From positions 62,001-126,000 of the forward strand of contig JAFEAF010000009.1 in the NCBI GenBank assembly GCA_018266555.1: a DNA stretch of 64,000 nt, read 5' to 3'. The notes under the pieces are model-generated. The model saw nothing but the letters and a program-made list of their open reading frames with translations. It was not told the origin of the DNA and did no database searches. Numbering within the stretch: the first letter of the stretch is position 1; every line of letters begins with the position of its first letter. Origin of the DNA: Bacteroidota bacterium. GTDB taxonomy: Bacteria > Bacteroidota > Bacteroidia > Chitinophagales > Chitinophagaceae. A program made the position numbers and the translations under genes. Of the stretch, positions 17,333 to 25,957 are shown one piece after another.

Positions 17333-17362
17333 TTATATTAATCTTCGTATTGTAATAAATTA

Positions 17363-17752
17363 TTATTCTAATGCCTGGAAACGGATTTGCTTTACTACCT
17401 GTTTATCTCCTTTCATTTTCATGAATACGGTAGTACGGAAATTTCCTGATTTGGTTTGCAAAGTACCAATACAGAACTGGCCGCTTCCATTATCCCCCTT
17501 ATGCTTTACTTCAAAATTGGTTACGCTGTTATTATTAAAAAAATCCCTCACAATCTGTAACGCCTGAGCTTTACTGTAATTGTCGCTTTTATCCGGTAAA
17601 GTGAGTTCTACATTTTCATCAAAATATTTTGACAATTCTTCTGCATTTCCTGAACGAAGCGCCCCGATAACTCCATCAATATTACTTTGCAGCGTAAAAG
17701 CTGAAAGTATAATAAGAGGAGCAACTAAAAGAGAAGTAAATAATGTTTTCAT
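17363..17752 (-). CDS. DUF4783 domain protein, secreted
   Basis: Small NTF2-like exported protein. From the Met at 17752 (MKTLFTSLLVAPLIILSAFT) a signal peptide is obvious. An extra six residues from 17770 are possible but break the usual signal-peptide start. The mature part has the DUF4783 pattern: IDGVIGALRSGNAEELSKYFDENVELTLPDKS, then SKAQALQIVRDFF and a C-terminal GNFRTTVFMKMKGDKQVVKQIRF sheet. Function unknown; NTF2-like folds often bind small ligands in a central pocket. It is often found near nadC in Bacteroidota, as here. Confidence 0.85.
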   Translation of the reverse strand: MKTLFTSLLVAPLIILSAFTLQSNIDGVIGALRSGNAEELSKYFDENVELTLPDKSDNYSKAQALQIVRDFFNNNSVTNFEVKHKGDNGSGQFCIGTLQTKSGNFRTTVFMKMKGDKQVVKQIRFQALE

Positions 17753-17975
17753 AATAAGTTTGATTTTCACAGGTCAATTAATCTAAAAATATGCCATTAT
17801 ATTCTTCCAAAATTTTCAAAGCACAAATTACTAAAAATCAAGCGTTCTTAACAGGTCAAACCGGCAATAGATTATTTGGATGTAGATTTACATCCCGAAA
17901 AAAGGGTAAATCCTGTCAAAATCACTCTTTTTCCTTAAAAACAAATGTGATTCAATCAATTTTAAACAGTTTTTG

Positions 17976-19508
17976 ATGAGTAACAGAAAAATTATTTTGC
18001 TGATAATGGACGGCTGGGGGTTAGGAAAAGTTGCTTCTGTGGATGCTATTCAAAATGCCAACATTCCTTTTTTTAAATCTTTATATTCTAAATATCCACA
18101 CTCGACATTAATAACTTGTGGCGAAGCCGTGGGCTTGCCGGATGGACAGATGGGAAATTCAGAAGTAGGGCATTTGAATCTCGGCGCCGGCAGGATTGTA
18201 TACCAGGAACTGCAACGGATTAATAAAGCGGTAAAAGACGGTGATTTTGCAAATAACCCGATCTTACTTCAATCACTTCGTCATGCAAAAACGAACAACA
18301 AACCTTTACACCTTTTAGGATTGGTAAGTAATGGTGGCGTCCACTCTCACATCAATCATTTGAAAGCTGTCCTTGATATTTGTAAAACTGAAGGATTAAA
18401 AAATATTTTTGTTCATGCCTTTACAGATGGCCGTGATTGTGACCCAAAAAGCGGGTTAGGTTTTATAAAAGAGTTGCAATTGCACATGAATACTTCCGTT
18501 GGAAAAATTGCAACAGTTAGCGGAAGGTACTATGCCATGGACCGGGATAAAAGATGGGAACGGGTAAAGCTGGCTTATGATGCATTGGTCAATGGCACTG
18601 GAGAAAAAGCGACCGATGCGATACAAGCCGTGGAAAATTCTTATAAAAAAAATGTGACAGATGAATTCATTAAACCAACTGTTATTGTAGATGAAGCGCA
18701 GCAACCGTTAACGACTATCCAGGATGAAGATGTAGCAATCTGTTTTAATTTTCGCACTGATCGCTGCCGGGAAATAACACAAGTGCTTACTCAAACTGAC
18801 ATACCTGAATCAGGCATGAAAAAATTAGCATTGGATTATACTACCATGACGGAATATGATCACAGCTTTAAAAATGTTCATGTCATTTTTGAAAATGACG
18901 ATCTGAAAAATACGCTTGGTGAAGTGTTGCAGAATAATAATTTAAAGCAGATCCGAATAGCTGAAACAGAAAAATATCCGCATGTCACTTTCTTTTTCAG
19001 TGGTGGCAGGGAAAAACCATTTGATGGAGAAAAAAGGATTTTAATTCCATCTCCAAAAGTTGCCACCTATGATCTGCAACCGGAAATGAGTGCTTATGAA
19101 GTAACTAATGCCCTGATTCCCGAAATTGAAAATAAAACGGCTGATTTTATTTGCTTGAATTTTGCTAATGCAGACATGGTGGGACATACCGGTGTTTGGA
19201 AAGCAGCTATCAAAGCTGTAGAAACCGTAGATCAATGTGTGAATCGGGTTGTGACGGCAGGGTTAGCAAACGGTTATACAATTTTTCTAACCGCAGATCA
19301 TGGCAATGCAGATTATATGATCAACGAGGATGGTTCTCCTAACACTGCCCACACCTTAAATCTTGTCCCTTTTTTCATCATTGATAAAGATTGGAAAGGG
19401 ACAATCATGTCGGGAAAGCTCGGCGATATTGCTCCCACTATATTAACGATGATGGGAATTTCCATTCCTAAAGAAATGACAGGCCAGGTTTTGATAGACA
19501 AACCTTAA
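17976..19508 (+). CDS. gpmI: 2,3-bisphosphoglycerate-independent phosphoglycerate mutase
   Basis: Cofactor-independent, Mn-dependent enzyme that interconverts 3- and 2-phosphoglycerate in glycolysis. The N-terminus IILLIMDGWGLG carries the first metal aspartate, the nucleophilic serine lies in QMGNSEVGHLNLGAGR (about 62), and FVHAFTDGRDCDP and SGRYYAMDRDKRWERV are substrate-site motifs. The C-terminal metal cluster is seen in NFANADMVGHTG and TADHGNAD. Length 510 is normal. A TTG lies one codon upstream (17973), but ATG 17976 is the likely start. A haem-binding protein gene follows after 24 bp. Confidence 0.96.
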   Translation: MSNRKIILLIMDGWGLGKVASVDAIQNANIPFFKSLYSKYPHSTLITCGEAVGLPDGQMGNSEVGHLNLGAGRIVYQELQRINKAVKDGDFANNPILLQSLRHAKTNNKPLHLLGLVSNGGVHSHINHLKAVLDICKTEGLKNIFVHAFTDGRDCDPKSGLGFIKELQLHMNTSVGKIATVSGRYYAMDRDKRWERVKLAYDALVNGTGEKATDAIQAVENSYKKNVTDEFIKPTVIVDEAQQPLTTIQDEDVAICFNFRTDRCREITQVLTQTDIPESGMKKLALDYTTMTEYDHSFKNVHVIFENDDLKNTLGEVLQNNNLKQIRIAETEKYPHVTFFFSGGREKPFDGEKRILIPSPKVATYDLQPEMSAYEVTNALIPEIENKTADFICLNFANADMVGHTGVWKAAIKAVETVDQCVNRVVTAGLANGYTIFLTADHGNADYMINEDGSPNTAHTLNLVPFFIIDKDWKGTIMSGKLGDIAPTILTMMGISIPKEMTGQVLIDKP

Positions 19509-19532
19509 TTTTACTTGTCAACACTTACAGCT

Positions 19533-20030
19533 ATGATTAAAAAAATCCTGATCATTTTATTGATTGCTTTGATTGTGATACAATTTTTTCACCCCACAAA
19601 AAATAAAGCGGAGGGTGAGCAGGAAAATTATATCGGGAAAAAATTTATTGTTCCTGATGATGTAAAATCAATCCTGGAAAAATCCTGTAATGATTGTCAT
19701 AGCAATAATACCCGGTATCCCTGGTATAGCAAAGTACAACCTATAGATTGGTGGCTTGATCATCATATAAAAGAAGGAAAGCGGGAAATTAATTTTGATG
19801 AATTTTCCAATAAATCTTTACGCTATCAATACCATAAAATTGAAGAAATAGCGGAACAAGTCAAGAAAGGTGAAATGCCGCTTAATTCTTACACATGGAC
19901 ACATAAGGATGCTATTTTAACTGATATTGAAAAAAACAAAATTTTTACATGGACTGATGCCATGAAAGACAGCATGAAAGCAAAATACCCCTTGGATAGT
20001 TTAGTGAGAAAAAGGCCGCAACAGCAGTAA
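19533..20030 (+). CDS. Haem-binding domain protein (c-type, CxxCH)
   Basis: Exported or membrane-anchored protein of about 165 residues. The N-terminus IKKILIILLIALIVIQFFHP is a signal anchor. One cytochrome-c-type haem site CNDCH follows, inside a Haem_bd-type domain (IVPDDVKSILEKSCNDCHSNNTRYPWYSKVQPIDWWLDHHIKEGK). Proteins of this kind are probably periplasmic mono-haem carriers. ATG 19533 is preferred over an in-frame TTG at 19515, which would put polar residues before the anchor. It follows gpmI closely and may share its transcript. Confidence 0.85.
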   Translation: MIKKILIILLIALIVIQFFHPTKNKAEGEQENYIGKKFIVPDDVKSILEKSCNDCHSNNTRYPWYSKVQPIDWWLDHHIKEGKREINFDEFSNKSLRYQYHKIEEIAEQVKKGEMPLNSYTWTHKDAILTDIEKNKIFTWTDAMKDSMKAKYPLDSLVRKRPQQQ

Positions 20031-20191
20031 CTTTTAACTGCATTTCAAAAAAATGGCTATTAATTAAATCTCTGAATTCTAGATACCCGGGACTCCGGCA
20101 ATAGTGATGCTGGTTTTCTTATAAATTTTACAATGCCGTGCAGCACTTGTATTTGAAAATTGTCTAAATTACAGGCAACCAAACGGGGGTT

Positions 20192-20773
20192 ATGACCGAG
20201 GAAGCCATCTTACAAGGATGTTTACAAAATGATGCTGTAGCTCAAAGGGAACTGTACAATAAGTATAGTCCCAAGATGCTGGCAGTATGTTATCGCTTCG
20301 CCCATAGCCGTGAAGATGCCGAAGATATGCTGCAGGAAGGCTTTATTAAAGTTTTTTTGCAGATAAGAAACTTTGAAAACCGGGGAGCTTTTGAAGGATG
20401 GATACGTAAAATTATAGTACACACCTGCATTAATATCCTGAAAAAGAATAAAAAATTTAATGAAAGTGTAGATATTATTCATGCTACAGGTATTCAGGTG
20501 AGAGAAGAAAGTGTTCCTTCAATTATACAGGCTAAACAAGTAGTAGAATGTATCCGCTTGCTGCCGATAGGCTATCGTACCGTACTTAATTTATATGCTA
20601 TTGATGGATACAGCCATAGAGAGATCGGTAATATGCTGGATATTGAGGAAAGTACCAGTAGAAGCCAATATACAAGAGCTAAAGCTATGCTGGAAGAGAT
20701 ACTGATACGAAAAAAAATTTTACAAAAACCAAAACAAGAACTGGAATGGCTTGCAGCCTTTGACCGGAGATAA
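20192..20773 (+). CDS. ECF RNA polymerase sigma factor, partner of the following gene
   Basis: ECF sigma factor of 193 residues with region 2 (ELYNKYSPKMLAVCYRFAHSREDAEDMLQEGFIKVF, about 20-55) and region 4 (LPIGYRTVLNLYAIDGYSHREIGNMLDIEESTSRSQYTRAKAML, about 122-167). The Arg/Lys-rich end is typical of Bacteroidota ECF factors. It directs RNA polymerase to a small regulon, usually under control of an adjacent anti-sigma protein. The gene 31 bp downstream has the layout of a membrane-spanning anti-sigma factor with a beta-barrel, which suggests that envelope state is the input. Confidence 0.93.
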   Translation: MTEEAILQGCLQNDAVAQRELYNKYSPKMLAVCYRFAHSREDAEDMLQEGFIKVFLQIRNFENRGAFEGWIRKIIVHTCINILKKNKKFNESVDIIHATGIQVREESVPSIIQAKQVVECIRLLPIGYRTVLNLYAIDGYSHREIGNMLDIEESTSRSQYTRAKAMLEEILIRKKILQKPKQELEWLAAFDRR

Positions 20774-20804
20774 TATTAAACTTATCCTAAATAGATGACT
20801 GGTT

Positions 20805-22208
20805 ATGCAGAATGATTTCGACAATAATGACTTTGAGAGGTTTGTAAAACAAAATGCAGATCAATACCGAATGTATCCCTCAGAAAGGGTTTGGAAAGGA
20901 ATTAATTCATCCATTCATACCCGGAGAACATGGTATGGATTAGGATTCATTTTATTGATACTGGCCTCTGTTATAGTAACCTGGATGATGGTGAGCTCTC
21001 CGGAAGTTAAACAACAGGTCAATAATAACAGCAGCCTGACTCCTTCAGCATTAAAAAATCAACCCCAAAAAGAAACACATAAATCTACTGTTCATGAATT
21101 CATTGGATCTGTTTCTTCCATGAACGAATATAAATTCCCGGAATCTTTGCCTGTAAATCATTCGGAAGCAGACCTACAAAACAATCCTATTTTGATAGAA
21201 ACTGCTGACCGGAAACTTAATGATCCATTGACTTCTCATACAATTCATGCCACCGATATTTCTTATGCTGTAATTTCAAATGAAAATGCAACGCAGGAGC
21301 AACAAAATACAATTAGAGATATGAGGGGCTTCTTAATTTCAGATCAGGCCACAGACAATAATTTTAATCCTGCTGAAATTACAGAGACTCCAGATAATAT
21401 TTTTAACTCAGAAATCCCAAAGGCCATTTATCCTCTAACAATTGAAAGTATAGCAAATTCTTACACGCATTCGGTTATTCATAAAAAAATAAAATGGCAA
21501 CTTGCCATTACTCCTACTGTAAGTTACAGAAGGTTGTCGGAGAATAAATCATTCCTGCGCAATGCATCCATTGCATCCGGCAATTACAATTATGCTTACC
21601 TGTATAATGTAAACAGTGTTGTTACTCACAAGCCCGATATGGGCTTTCAGATAGGATTACTTGCCGGTTACCCCCTTACAAAGAATATGAAAATTAGAGC
21701 GGGCGTTCAATTTAATATTAACCGTTATGGGATAAAAGCATTTTCGTATTCTAATGAAGTAGCTACAATTGCATTTAACAGTAATCGAGGCAAAGATTCT
21801 TTAAATGAAATAACCCAGTACCGGAATTTTAACGGATATAGATCCAGTTGGTTGCAGAATTTCTATTTTTCAGTTTCTGCTCCCATTGGCGTAGAGTACA
21901 ATTTTGCAGGAAACAATAATACTCAATTCGGAATTGCCGGCACTATACAGCCCACTTATATTATCAGCGATAAAGCGTATCTCATTTCTACAGATTATAA
22001 AAATTATGTGGAAGTTCCCTGGCTCGTTCGCAGGTGGAATATGAATACAGGTTTAGAAATGTATATAAACTATTCTACTGGCAACGTAAATTGGCAAATG
22101 GGCCCGCAGGTTCGCTACCAATTGTTATCCAGCTTCCAGAATAAGTATCCTGTTAAAGAAAATTTATTTGACTTTGGTTTCAAAGTGGGTATCATGTTAA
22201 ATAAATAG
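20805..22208 (+). CDS. Probable dual-membrane anti-sigma factor with C-terminal beta-barrel
   Basis: A 467-residue protein without a cleavable signal peptide. Residues 1-42 are polar and would lie in the cytoplasm (short helix FERFVKQNADQYRMYPSERVWK). One membrane helix follows (about 43-63). Residues 64 to about 212 are polar, Asn/Ser/Thr-rich and probably disordered. From about 213 to the end there are repeated amphipathic, aromatic-rich strands, including GFQIGLLAGYPLTKNMKIRAGVQ, as in PorT-type outer-membrane barrels. This cytoplasm-TM-linker-barrel order matches the dual membrane-spanning anti-sigma (Dma) proteins described in Bacteroides. The upstream ECF sigma gene supports it. The plain alternative is an inner-membrane-anchored protein with a periplasmic sheet domain. 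Confidence 0.7.
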   Translation: MQNDFDNNDFERFVKQNADQYRMYPSERVWKGINSSIHTRRTWYGLGFILLILASVIVTWMMVSSPEVKQQVNNNSSLTPSALKNQPQKETHKSTVHEFIGSVSSMNEYKFPESLPVNHSEADLQNNPILIETADRKLNDPLTSHTIHATDISYAVISNENATQEQQNTIRDMRGFLISDQATDNNFNPAEITETPDNIFNSEIPKAIYPLTIESIANSYTHSVIHKKIKWQLAITPTVSYRRLSENKSFLRNASIASGNYNYAYLYNVNSVVTHKPDMGFQIGLLAGYPLTKNMKIRAGVQFNINRYGIKAFSYSNEVATIAFNSNRGKDSLNEITQYRNFNGYRSSWLQNFYFSVSAPIGVEYNFAGNNNTQFGIAGTIQPTYIISDKAYLISTDYKNYVEVPWLVRRWNMNTGLEMYINYSTGNVNWQMGPQVRYQLLSSFQNKYPVKENLFDFGFKVGIMLNK

Positions 22209-22316
22209 AATACTATTACCAACAGCCTAATTTTCCTGAAACTAACTTCACAGCAAAAATAGAAGGCTCTCCGGGAAATTTATTTTTACTGCATTGTTTT
22301 CAATTAATTTTATGGT

Positions 22317-22880
22317 ATGAAAAAATATTTGACAGGATTTATCTTGTTGCTCTTTATAGCATGCAGCAGTGAGAAAAAAGAAGGGCTTTTCCCGGTCCTA
22401 TCATATATCAAAAGCCAGGTGGCACATGTGGATACTTCTTTTTACCCCATCATGAAAATCACCTGGCTGGATAGTATCAGGACGGATACCCAATATGTTA
22501 AAAGGGAAGATTTCAGCAACCTTGCAAAAGATTTTCTTGAAATGCCTGACCTGGCAGAAAAAAAATATCAAGCTCAGTACACAGAAGAAAAATTCTTTGA
22601 CCAGGGATTGAATCGTATTGTGTTCACCTGTAAGCCAAAAAAATCTGAAACTGCCATTATTCAACAACAGGAAACTCAGATAATGCCCGATCCGTCCGGA
22701 GATAAAGTAAAAAGCTTTTTTATTGATCTTGTTACCTCGAATAAAGATAGCCTGGTGGAGAAAAAAATGTTGTGGAAGGTGGATGAGAGTTTCCAGGTGG
22801 CCACATTAATTCAAAAACCGGGTCAGCCGCAAATTACCCAAATTATGAAAGTAGCCTGGAACGGGAAACCTCATGAATGA
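22317..22880 (+). CDS. Lipoprotein of unknown function coupled to uvrC
   Basis: A 187-residue lipoprotein: signal peptide with lipobox LFIAC (Cys at 16), then a soluble domain of mixed strands and helices rich in Lys and Glu. Recognisable segments are FPVLSYIKSQVAHVDTSFYPIMKITWLDS and the C-terminal LWKVDESFQVATLIQKPGQ. I do not recognise a named domain. The stop overlaps the uvrC start (ATGA), which implies translational coupling, although a periplasmic lipoprotein and a cytoplasmic repair nuclease have no evident shared job. Confidence 0.8.
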   Translation: MKKYLTGFILLLFIACSSEKKEGLFPVLSYIKSQVAHVDTSFYPIMKITWLDSIRTDTQYVKREDFSNLAKDFLEMPDLAEKKYQAQYTEEKFFDQGLNRIVFTCKPKKSETAIIQQQETQIMPDPSGDKVKSFFIDLVTSNKDSLVEKKMLWKVDESFQVATLIQKPGQPQITQIMKVAWNGKPHE

Positions 22881-24682
22881 CACATGCTGAATTCCGACAT
22901 ATTGCAGTAAGTATTCCTTCTCAGCCCGGTATTTACAAATATTTTGATGCTGATAATGAGCTATTGTATGTTGGCAAAGCCAAGAACATCCGCAAAAGGG
23001 TAAGTTCTTATTTTATTAAATCATTCAGCACATACAAAACACATGAGCTGGTGCGACGTATTGCCCGAATCGAATTCACCATTGTAGATTCAGAGCAAGA
23101 TGCTTTTTTGCTGGAAAATTCTCTCATCAAACAATTTCAACCCAAATTCAATATCAACCTTAAAGACGATAAAACCTATCCTTACATTGTCATTAAAAAT
23201 GAACCATTTCCAAGAATATTTCTTACCCGTAAAGTCATGAATGACGGATCGGAATATCTTGGTCCCTACACCTCCGTAAAAAAAGTAAAAGAGCTGCTGG
23301 AATTTATCCGGCAAACCATCCCGCTTCGTAATTGCACGCTGAACCTTACCGAAAAAAATATTCAAAAAGGGAAATTTAAAGTATGCCTGGAATACCATTT
23401 AGGAAATTGTAAAGGGCCTTGTGAAGGTTTGCAAACAGCAGAAGATTATGCCGAGAATTTAAATCAGGTAAAAAATATATTAAGAGGGAATCTCACCTCG
23501 GTTATCAGGCATTTCAAAGAAGAAATGAAATTATTAGCCGTTAACCTTGCATTTGAAAAAGCACAAGTATTAAAAAAGAAGCTCGAATTTCTTCAGAATT
23601 ATAAAGCCCGGTCGGTCATATCCGGGGTTAAAGAAATAGATGTGGATGTATTTTCACTGGTGAAAGAGAAAACGATTGCTTATGTCAATTACCTGATGGT
23701 GCGAAGCGGTACCATTATTCAAACACATACCACCAAAATAGAAACCCATTTAGATGAAAATGAAGATGAGATCATTTCATTTGCCATTAACCGGATCAGG
23801 GAAACATTTAAAAGTGACACAAAGGAAATTATCACTCCTTTTTCTTTCCCTTATCCCGATAGCAGTATCCGTGTAATAGTGCCCAAAACCGGTTATAAAA
23901 AGAAATTGCTGGAGCTATCTGAAAAAAATGCAAACTATTTTATTGAAGAATTTAAAAATAAAGAGCGGCTTCAACTAAACGCTCCTAAACTTAAAACAGA
24001 ACAATTGCTCCTGCAACTACAAAAAGATCTTCAACTGCCATCCTTACCATCACACATTGAATGTTTTGACAACTCCAATTTTCAGGGTAGCCATCCTGTG
24101 TCAGCAATGGTTTGTTTTAAAAATGCAGCACCCAGTAAAAATAATTACAGGCGCTTTAATGTAAAGACAGTGCACGGAATCAATGATTTTGCGACCATGA
24201 AAGAAGCTGTTTACAGACGCTATAAAAGGGTTCTGGAAGAAAATATTGAATTTCCTCAGTTGGTTATCATTGACGGCGGAAAAGGCCAATTAAACGCCGC
24301 TATTGAGGCATTAAAAGAATTGGATGCTTCTTCAAAAACCACATTGATTGGATTGGCGAAAAATGAAGAAGAAATATTCTTTGCAGGAGACATGGAATCA
24401 CTGAAGCTTCCATTTGCCAGCGACAGCCTGAAACTAATCCGGCGCATCCGGGATGAAGTGCACCGTTTTGGAATCACTTTTCACAGGAAGAAGAGAAGTG
24501 AAAATACATTTAAAAACGAATTAGAAGCTATTCCCGGCATTGGTAAAAACACAGCTGATTTATTGTTGAAAGAATTTCGGTCCGTAAAAAATATCAGGGA
24601 AGCGGGGCAGGAAGAACTGGAAAAGTTTTCAGGAAAGGCTAAGGCCAGAATCGTATTCGATTTTTTCAATAAAAAAGGCTGA
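22877..24682 (+). CDS. uvrC: Excinuclease ABC subunit C
   Basis: Makes both incisions during nucleotide excision repair after loading by UvrA/UvrB. Order of domains: N-terminal GIY-YIG nuclease (about 14-90, with GIYKYFD and LLYVGKAKNIRKRV), a Cys-rich region (CLEYHLGNCKGPCEG), the UVR helix pair that binds UvrB (about 200-235), the RNase H-like second nuclease (HIECFDNSNFQGSHPVSAMVCF, VIIDGGKGQLNAA) and C-terminal helix-hairpin-helix repeats (IPGIGKNTADLLLKEF). Length 601 is complete. The start overlaps the preceding lipoprotein stop. A terminator hairpin follows at 24701. Confidence 0.97.
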   Translation: MTHAEFRHIAVSIPSQPGIYKYFDADNELLYVGKAKNIRKRVSSYFIKSFSTYKTHELVRRIARIEFTIVDSEQDAFLLENSLIKQFQPKFNINLKDDKTYPYIVIKNEPFPRIFLTRKVMNDGSEYLGPYTSVKKVKELLEFIRQTIPLRNCTLNLTEKNIQKGKFKVCLEYHLGNCKGPCEGLQTAEDYAENLNQVKNILRGNLTSVIRHFKEEMKLLAVNLAFEKAQVLKKKLEFLQNYKARSVISGVKEIDVDVFSLVKEKTIAYVNYLMVRSGTIIQTHTTKIETHLDENEDEIISFAINRIRETFKSDTKEIITPFSFPYPDSSIRVIVPKTGYKKKLLELSEKNANYFIEEFKNKERLQLNAPKLKTEQLLLQLQKDLQLPSLPSHIECFDNSNFQGSHPVSAMVCFKNAAPSKNNYRRFNVKTVHGINDFATMKEAVYRRYKRVLEENIEFPQLVIIDGGKGQLNAAIEALKELDASSKTTLIGLAKNEEEIFFAGDMESLKLPFASDSLKLIRRIRDEVHRFGITFHRKKRSENTFKNELEAIPGIGKNTADLLLKEFRSVKNIREAGQEELEKFSGKAKARIVFDFFNKKG

Positions 24683-24700
24683 ATACCCCGTAAAAAAAAT

Positions 24701-24732
24701 GGGGCCCGGATAGAAATCCAGCCCCGTTTTTA
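24701..24732 (+). terminator. Rho-independent terminator after uvrC
   Basis: GGGGC (24701-24705) pairs with GCCCC (24721-24725), and inside it GGAT pairs with ATCC across an AGAA loop. GTTTTTAAAA follows. It begins 18 bp after the uvrC stop. Confidence 0.75.
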
Positions 24733-24852
24733 AAATCCAATATCCTATGAAAAACCGAAACGAAAGTACGATATTATTCCAAATAACCTAATAGGAGTTT
24801 TACGATTTTCAAAAGTTTTTTTAATCCTTTTAAAACGAAATATTTGAACAAT

Positions 24853-24879
24853 AAAAAAGCCCCGAAAAGGGGCTTTAAA
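24853..24879 (-). terminator. Rho-independent terminator after gldN
   Basis: Perfect 8-bp stem AAAGCCCC (24856-24863) / GGGGCTTT (24869-24876) with a 5-nt loop. In the leftward direction it ends in a run of T. It lies about 30 bp after the gldN stop and should close the gldKLMN transcript. Confidence 0.85.
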
Positions 24880-24904
24880 AAAATATTTTAAACATAGCAG
24901 TATA

Positions 24905-25945
24905 CTAATAAGACCATAGATTTTGCTCGTAATCAAATATTTTATTTTTGATATTATCTCCTTCCAGTAAAGCAAGTATCGGGTCTTTAATATAATTCCT
25001 GATATACTTATTAAGTGGATTGTCTAAAGTTGACTTTACTATATAACTGCTGAACATGCGACTTTCAAACAATTCCTCCCAGGTCATCCTGCTTTGCCCC
25101 ATATTTTTAGGATTATATACTTCGTATTTAGCAAGAGTAGCACGAAGATCGGGGTAATAAAGCCAAAATAAAGGCCGTGATCCCAATTCTGTTTTTTTGT
25201 CGGCTCCATAAACTGTTTTCATTGGCGCAATTCCAATAATACGGCAGAATAAGCGGCTGGCTTCACGGTCAAATACCCAATCTTCTTTGATCCTGAATTT
25301 TACAATTTCATCAGGATTTAAAGTGGGACATACAACCACGAAACTGTCAATTTTAGTAGGATCCTGCAGATTGTAAACAGCGTTTGTATCACATTTATTA
25401 TCACCTCCGCTTAAAGCCTTTTCAAAACCAGCAGAGTCAAGAGGTGTAGTAAAACGATCGTCATCAGGATTGAAAGCTGTCACTTTACCGGAACGAACTG
25501 CCTTAACCAAAATACTGATGAAGCGTTGATCTCCATTATCATCCTGTGCAGCATAGCGGAATACCTGGTTCATTTTTTCTCTGATATCAATATCTCTCCA
25601 TACCCTTTCACTGAACAAAGCGTCATCTTTTCTCAGATATTCATATTCCAAAGGCGTCCTTTCGTTAAGCCCCTTATCAAAGACACCATCCACACGCAAT
25701 GACTTCTTCACTGTATCTTCAAAGCCGCCGACACTTGGTGCCATCTTAATCGGAATGTTTCCATAAGGATTATAGTTTGTAGGCTGTTTGTTATTGTTAT
25801 TAACCTGCGTCGGCTGTTTGGTAGTATCAGCAGGCTGTTGTGTAGTTTGATTCCTGTTTCTGCCACGACGTTGGGCATCCACATTCATGGTGACTACAGT
25901 CGCAATAATTAATAGCAAAACCAGCTTCACTGACATCTTTTTCAT
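24905..25945 (-). CDS. gldN: Gliding motility / type IX secretion protein GldN
   Basis: Periplasmic component of the type IX secretion system, 346 residues. Signal peptide (KLVLLLIIATVVTMNVDAQ), then a low-complexity Gln/Asn/Thr/Pro linker (about 28-62), then the GldN domain with KSLRVDGVFDKGLNERTPLEYEYLRKDDALFSERVWRDIDIREKMNQ. GldN forms a ring with GldK at the outer-membrane side. Last gene of the leftward gldK-L-M-N operon, 12 bp after gldM, with a strong terminator behind it. Confidence 0.95.
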   Translation of the reverse strand: MKKMSVKLVLLLIIATVVTMNVDAQRRGRNRNQTTQQPADTTKQPTQVNNNNKQPTNYNPYGNIPIKMAPSVGGFEDTVKKSLRVDGVFDKGLNERTPLEYEYLRKDDALFSERVWRDIDIREKMNQVFRYAAQDDNGDQRFISILVKAVRSGKVTAFNPDDDRFTTPLDSAGFEKALSGGDNKCDTNAVYNLQDPTKIDSFVVVCPTLNPDEIVKFRIKEDWVFDREASRLFCRIIGIAPMKTVYGADKKTELGSRPLFWLYYPDLRATLAKYEVYNPKNMGQSRMTWEELFESRMFSSYIVKSTLDNPLNKYIRNYIKDPILALLEGDNIKNKIFDYEQNLWSY

Positions 25946-25957
25946 TTCTTATTAAAT

